Of a DNA stretch of 64,000 bases, positions 58,304-64,000 are shown piece by piece. Numbering within the stretch: position 1 is the first letter of the stretch; every line of letters starts with the position of its first letter. The position numbers and the translations under genes are program-made. Source of the DNA: Lamellibrachia satsuma (lineage: Eukaryota; Annelida; Polychaeta; Sabellida; Siboglinidae); the NCBI GenBank assembly GCA_033239005.1, contig BSQZ01000034.1, positions 5,262,001-5,326,000 of the forward strand. Reading direction: 5' to 3'. The notes beneath the pieces were generated by a model. That model was not told where the DNA came from. It was given only the letters and a program-made list of their open reading frames with translations, and ran no database searches.

Positions 58304-61263
58304 ATGCGGACAACAGTGTGTCAACGACAGAGTCTCTCCAAAGCACAACGCCTCGGTCAGTCAATACTGACAAGGATGCGAGTACAGACACGGACACCAA
58401 GGTACCAGTGACAGAGTCTCTCCACAACACAACGTCTCAGTCAGTCAGTACTGGCGAGGATGCAGGAACAACAGATCAAGATGTTCGTAACCTACCAAGC
58501 ACAAACTCGTCAGACATTACCTCGTCGACTACATCGACCATCACGCAAGAGGCGTCCGGTGACAACAACACGACACATCAAAGCAACGACACAGTTGATG
58601 ATTGGATGATACCCTCTATATATGATACATGGTACTTTTCAACGATAGAGGATTTAGAAGCCCACGCCTACTACATAATACATAACTGCAGCACATGCGA
58701 ACACAAATGTGGTCTACGGAAGCCCCAACGTCCCAGCGAATGCTACTGCGACAAGGCCTGCGTCCAACTTGGAGACTGCTGTCTCGATTACGAAGCATCC
58801 TGTTTGTCTGGTCCAACTGTAACGAGCAACAATTACGCAGACATTTTAAGAAGTCGAAAGCCACGAGCTGCCAAATGCGTCGAAATTCGACAAGAAGATG
58901 GGTACAAAGTAACGTTAATGGTTGTGTCGTCTTGCAGAAATGAACTAATTTCAACCATTGATAATTCTACAGTTAACCGATGCGAACGACCTTTTCTGAT
59001 GGACAAAAACCTTACCTATGTAATTCCGGTTATGTTTCGAGATGTCATCTACCGAAACAAGTACTGTGCAATTTGCAATAATCCTGGCGAGAATTTGACT
59101 GATATGGCCACAGCTGGTACAGACTTTACCTGCTCCGAATATGACTATGAGTGCGAAATCAAGTTCAATTTGTCAAATTTTGCTAACCTTCTCCAAGACA
59201 ATCACCGCTACTCTTGCGGACTGGAAGACGAGTGCAACGCTGTCGATGTTGATCCGCAGTTTGACTTCGACTACTTACGAACGACATGTCAGAAGTATCG
59301 GGCGTACATTCAGTACAATCCTACATACTCATATCACAGTAATCCACACTGCGCCATTTGTAGCGGCTTCAACTTCGGCGTGTTAGACATCCGATGTGAT
59401 TCTCCATATGAGTCGCAAAGTTCCCCCCCATGGTTTATCAAAGAAACCTTCGTTAGAATGACTAACTTCGAACTGTCAAACCCTGAAACATCGAACATCG
59501 CCGAACCGCAGAATAACACAAACAATTGGTGCTTTGGTGACAGGGTGTTCGACCACAATAATGTGGTTTGTCCACTGACGTGTCCGGCTGGTCACGTGGG
59601 TCTGCCAGACAAACGTTGCGCGAGACTGAATGTGACTGTGCCACAAATGTTGTCAGGGAAACGTGACGTTAGAACATATGTCGTCATATCGACCGAAAAT
59701 AAAGAGTTCCGACACGTTGATCAAGAACATATTATCAATGATATAGGTGTTGACGTCGTTGAGAATTCAACAAGATGTAAATTATGCAAAGCTTTCAAAG
59801 TGTGGGATACTTGGGATGAGGTAATTTCCAACACGTCGACTTGTTGGTTTCAAGAAACAATGTCCAGAAATTTCGGTTATGTCGTTGATAAAGTACATCG
59901 TTTTATTAGGAAAGAGGAATTCAAGAGTCGCATCAACATATTTGTATTAAACCTTGGCGAAAATGATACATCACGTTCGTGCTTAGAGGGGTCACCGAAG
60001 ATTCAACGCGACTTAGTCTTCCCGAGTGACGAAACGTGTCTCGACAAGTTTGGTTGTACATTTCAGGTTGATAGAACGTCACGTGTGTACAATGTTACTG
60101 AAGTCCCTGTTATTATGTCGTGGCGAAACAACCGTTCAGCCAATGCCGGATGGGCCGAGAGTTCGACAGCCCTTGTTTGCGAACCAGACATATTCAGTTG
60201 TGATACGGTCACGTTTCAGGCGGGCGAATACATCGATATGAGCGAGTCACTGGTGTTGTACGGTGGGACATCGCTAGAAGTAATTATCCGCGAGAGAAAC
60301 ATTCTTAGACTGGATTCGAATGCGATAGTACTGTGTGCTTCCCTGCTTTTTAATCTAACCGGAATTAGTATCAACCACTACGACAATAACACTCAGATTT
60401 CTGTACAGGTTATAGTAACGCTGACGGGGAACTTTTTGTCAATGGCGTGTCTCGCATTCACGGTGATCACTTATTGCATGTTCTCGGAGATTCGTACTAG
60501 AGCTGGGAAATGCGTAATGAATCTATGCGGAGCCTTGTTCTTTGCCCAGCTATCTTTCCAAGTGAGCGACGCGTTCTTGCCGTATAGTGAGGCCTGCACC
60601 ACCGTCGCTGTATTCCAACACTACATGTGGCTAGTTGTCTTCCTGTGGATGAACGTTCTTGCCTTCGATATATCGTGCACCTTTGCTGATCTGAAGCCAT
60701 CTAGCAATGTTCCAAATTCATCTCGTCTTCGTGCCTTTGCCCTCTACGCCTGGGGCCTACCCGCTGTCTTTGTAGCTGTTTGTATGGTGCTCGACTTATA
60801 CACGAATCTGCCTTTCAGCTACGGCAGCAAGAACATGTGTTGGATTGTAGACGGCCGAGCCGTTCTCTATGTCTTCGGTTCTCCGATAGCCGCAGTGATC
60901 ACAGCCAATGCAGTGTTGTTTGTTCGCACCGTCGTTGCTCTCAGACGTACCATGTCAACGGCCAGTAGAGCGCGACCACCGAAACAACAACGCAGTACAT
61001 TTGTCATTTACCTACGGTTGACGTCACTGATGGGTTTCATGTGGCTTTTTGGATTCTTGGCAAACGTCGACGTTCTAAGTTTCTTGTATTACCCGTTCAT
61101 TCTGTGCAACACTTTACAGGGAGTCTTTATTTGTGTGTCTTTCACGCTAACACCCACAGTCCGAAGACGATGGCAAGATTTGCGTAGTAGAAATCGGAAC
61201 AGGAAAGAGTTATCCTCTTCATCGACTGCCACTCCGTCCGAGATCTGCGAGGTCCGTCTGTAA
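58304..61263 (+). CDS. SMB-type 7TM receptor, copy E, exon 2
   Basis: Large exon to TAA at 61261-61263; with exon 1 it gives about 1053 residues. Two Ser/Thr repeats (about residues 70-130) precede a somatomedin-B domain at about 196-234 (CEHKCG...CYCDKACVQLGDCCLDYEASC, eight Cys). A Cys-rich ectodomain follows with NKYCAICNNPGEN, a single DYLRTTCQKYRAYI segment, HSNPHCAICSG and CPAGHVGLPDKRCARLN. Seven transmembrane segments run from about 767 to about 1020, then a Ser/Arg-rich tail ending EVRL. There is no canonical GPS motif. The frame is intact. Family: methuselah/adhesion-like family B receptor with an SMB module; ligand and coupling unknown. It is the least damaged of the plus-strand copies and close to copy A in the 7TM part. 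Confidence 0.95.
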
Positions 61264-62304
61264 TGTTTCAATAGCAATGAACGCACCATTTGAGGTCTTG
61301 GTTTTCAGTGGTTTTCATTATCTACTTGATGGAAATGCAGAGCTTCTTCACTCGAAAAGTGAACACCCCGTGTGTAACATCTTACTGGCGGGGATTCAAT
61401 TATACTGTCTTACTTATCCACTCCCTGTGCTATCACACACACAAGGCAGAGACCAATCGGCGGATTTGTATATGCAGCCATTCTTTCTAGGTATTTTCTA
61501 GGTCCTGTATATTGTCTGGGGTGTGCCTGTCTTGCGATGGTACGTTTGTAATTTTCTTGTGGGTGTCCTCTTTCCATTTTTATAGATGGTTTCCAATACC
61601 ACACTTTTGGCGGCATGCTAAGGATATCGCCCAAATATACCCATCTTCAAATTCAATATTTTTGATTTGATTGGCTCTACATTCTAACTTTTGGTGGCGA
61701 TGTTGCATGTTCATATATCATGTTCATATATCATGTTCATATATACAGCCAATCGGGTCTACGACTGCCGTTGTTTGGCGTTGTGTACGTATTCTTACTT
61801 ACTATGCAGTATTGGCCCAAATTCATTTGTTATGATGATATTGATGGTGGCGGTGGCGGTGGCGATGGCGGTGGCGGTGGCGGTGGCGGTGGCGGTGGCG
61901 GTGGCGGTGGCGGTGGCGGTGGCGGTGGCGGTGGCGGTGGCGGTAGTAGCGGTGGTGTTGGTGATGGTTGAGGTGGTGGTGGTGGTCATGGTGGTATTAC
62001 TACGAATGTGCCATTTGTATTGAATCGTAGCATTTTTTTAATATAATATTATTATGTTGTGAAAATGTAAAGCTTCCAGCAGAAAACCGGTGGCTTGACA
62101 TTAGTTTAAATTGGTGTTGTTGTTGTTGTTAATGGTTTTGTTGTTGTAGATGTTATCGTTGTTGTTGTTGTTAATTGTGGTGGTGGTGGATGTTGTGGTG
62201 GTGGTTGTAGGGGAAGTAGCAGTGGTGGTGATGATGTTACTACGAATGTACATTTGTGTTTGTATTGAAAGCATTCAATAAAATACTGTGTTGTGGCAAT
62301 GTAA
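61264..62304 (+). other. 3' flank of receptor copy E with trinucleotide repeats
   Basis: 61300-61600 aligns with the flank of copy A (1060-1410). 61846-61944 is (GGTGGC)n, with further GGT/GTT runs to 62230, and the AATGTAAAG-CTTCCAGCAGAAA unit near 62065-62090 as in copy A. An AATAAA lies at 62277. No gene. Confidence 0.75.
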
Positions 62305-63874
62305 TAGCACAGAAGATATCAGCTCACTTCCAGTTCCATCGACTAAATTTGAGGGCAATAAATCAGAACATTTAGGGCAGTTATGTGTAACTCCTGAAAT
62401 GATAACAAAGAAAAGTAAGAAGATGAAAGATAATAAATCACCGGGAGTTGATGGGATACCACCAAAACTGCTAAAGGAAATTGTTGATCAAATTAGTACA
62501 CCACTTCCAAACTTATTTAATAGTTCCTTCAGAATGGAAAGAAGCAAACATTACGCCGCTATTTAAGAAGGGATCGAGGAAGAAGCCAGAAAATTACAGA
62601 CCAGTGAGTTTAACATCAGTTGTATGTAAATTACTCGAAACATTAATTAGAGACCACATCGTGGAATTCCTCATAAAACATAAATTAATAAATACATATC
62701 AACATGGATTCCTAAAAGCAAGGTCATGTCTAACCAATTTCTTATGTTTTTAGAAGAAATTACAAAGTGGGTAGATGACGGGTCACCAGTGGATGTTGTC
62801 TACTTAGATTTTCAGAAAGCTTTCGATAAAGTGCCACATCAAAGATTGTTACTTAAACTAAAAGCCCATGGTATAGGCAATGATGTAATCAACTGGATAG
62901 AAAAGTGGCTTACACACAGAAGACAGAGAGTAATAGTAGATGGTGAGATTTCAAACTGGAAATCTGTTTTGAGTGGGGTACCACAGGGATCAGTATTAGG
63001 CCCTATACTGTTTTTAATATATATAAATGATTTGGAGGATGACATATCTAGCAAAGTACTAAAATTTGCAGATGACACAAAAGTATTCTGAAAGGTTACT
63101 AATGATACAGATAACCAAAGTTTACAAGATGATCTGGAAAAATTAGTTAAATGATCAGAAAAATGGCAAATGTTATTCAATTTTGGGAAGTGTAAATGTA
63201 TACACATAGGACATGGAAATATGGACGAGGAATATAAAATGGGGGATGCTGTACTAGGTAGAACCACACAAGAAAAGGATTTAGGAGTAACACTTAATGC
63301 TGACATGAAAGTTTCAGAGCTAGGTGGGATTGCTGCTTCGAAAGGAAATCAAATTCTAGGGCTAATTAGGAGAACTATCACGTATAAGGAGAAACATATA
63401 ATTGTACCCCTGTACAAAGCAATAGTTAGACCACATTTGGAATATTGTATTCAAGCATGGAGGCCGTATCGTAAAAAAGACATAGATAAGCTAGACAGAA
63501 TACAACGAAGAGCGACTAAGATGATTCCAGAATTAAGAGACCTTAGTTACGAAAGTCGCTTATTACAATGTGGTTTGACAACACTAGAGACCACGAGACT
63601 AAGAGGAGACCAAATAGAAGTGTTTAAAATAGTGAACGGTTATGAGGATGTTGATAGGAATATGTTCTTCAAACTTAAAGAAGGCAGTAGAACCAGAGGA
63701 CACAAAGCAGCATTAGTTAAGGAGCAGTGTAGGTTGGACATGAGAAAGTACTCTTTCTCACAGAGGGTGATAAATGAATGGAACAAATTGCCAAATGATT
63801 GTGTTAATGCTAGTAGTGTGAATATGTTTAAAAATAGAATTGACAGATATCTGATAAGGGCGGGCTACACATAG
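62305..63874 (+). pseudogene. LN5 ORF2: reverse transcriptase domain (broken)
   Basis: Very close to LN4. It carries its own 20-bp deletion near 62520, a TGA after FADDTKVF (about 63088), another TGA in the KWSEKW block (about 63152), and the same one-base-short T-run after CLTNFLC (about 62748) as LN4. From 63170 to the TAG at 63872-63874 the frame is intact where LN4 is broken twice, so the lesions are mostly private to each copy. Confidence 0.9.
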
Positions 63875-63989
63875 ATGAGAATATTGTTGGACTCTCGATA
63901 AGACAATGGCTTCCTTGTCCACTTGCCATCTGGAACTTGTTGTTCGAGATGGCAATCTTGGTAAATCTTGTCTTGTTAAATCTTGTTAA
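62305..63989 (+). mobile_element. CR1-type LINE copy LN5 (5' truncated)
   Basis: Starts abruptly in ORF2 just upstream of the RT domain (CACAGAAGATATCAGCTCAC, as at 50616 in LN4), inserted after a receptor 3'-flank unit, and runs to the TTAAATCTTGTTAA tail at 63989. Typical 5'-truncated LINE insertion. Confidence 0.93.
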
Positions 63990-64000
63990 TTCGTGCGGTG

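Noticed and set aside
60330..61263. Copies A and B as retroposed (processed) receptor genes
   Set aside because: The 7TM region lies within one exon anyway, and the shared 3' non-transcribed flanks and lack of poly(A) tails favour DNA-level duplication.

Overview
The window is animal nuclear DNA. Protein-coding content is sparse and split by introns, microsatellites are dense, and transposable elements are abundant. I recognise a Ty3/gypsy element, a decayed BEL/Pao element, at least six CR1-type LINE copies, fragments of several other LINEs and a tRNA-derived SINE. A non-chordate invertebrate fits best, possibly a lophotrochozoan such as a mollusc, but the taxon is an inference and cannot be fixed from sequence alone.

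The only clear host genes form a dispersed family of somatomedin-B/seven-transmembrane (family B, methuselah/adhesion-like) receptors. Five copies are visible: A (2-919, +, cut by the window edge), B (18605-19503, +, pseudogene), C (about 28340-32190, -, pseudogene), D (42304-47114, -, apparently intact) and E (56801-61263, +, apparently intact). D and E share a two-exon structure: a short signal-peptide exon carrying a PGS-type peptide repeat, one phase-1 intron of 1.3-1.5 kb, and one large exon encoding Ser/Thr repeats, a somatomedin-B domain, a Cys-rich ectodomain and the 7TM bundle. Flanks and introns are also related between copies, so the family spread by DNA-level segmental duplication rather than retroposition.

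Layout: 1-4 kb, copy A and repeat-rich 3' flank; 4.1-4.5 kb, LINE relic; 5.0-9.9 kb, Ty3/gypsy element with near-identical LTRs; 11.5-12.5 kb, unidentified exon-like duplications; 12.6-17.2 kb, CR1 copy LN1; 18.6-19.5 kb, copy B; 20.5-25.9 kb, BEL/Pao; 26.7-28.3 kb, 58-bp satellite; 28.3-32.2 kb, copy C with a 42-bp array grown from receptor coding sequence; 32.5-34.3 kb, simple repeats and a LINE relic; 34.3-39.6 kb, inverted CR1 pair LN2/LN3 and other LINE tails; 41-47 kb, copy D; 48-52.3 kb, CR1 copy LN4; 52.3-54.9 kb, zinc-finger, SINE and LINE relics; 55.1-56.0 kb, 31-bp minisatellite; 56.7-61.3 kb, copy E; 62.3-64 kb, CR1 copy LN5.

The strongest unusual observation is the in-frame 42-bp expansion (about 32 units, one Cys per unit) inside copy C, derived from an ectodomain segment that is single-copy in D and E. 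All transposon coding regions seen here carry breaks. Coordinates of repeat and fragment edges are good to roughly 10-50 bp; the receptor exon boundaries and the Ty3 LTR boundaries are read directly.
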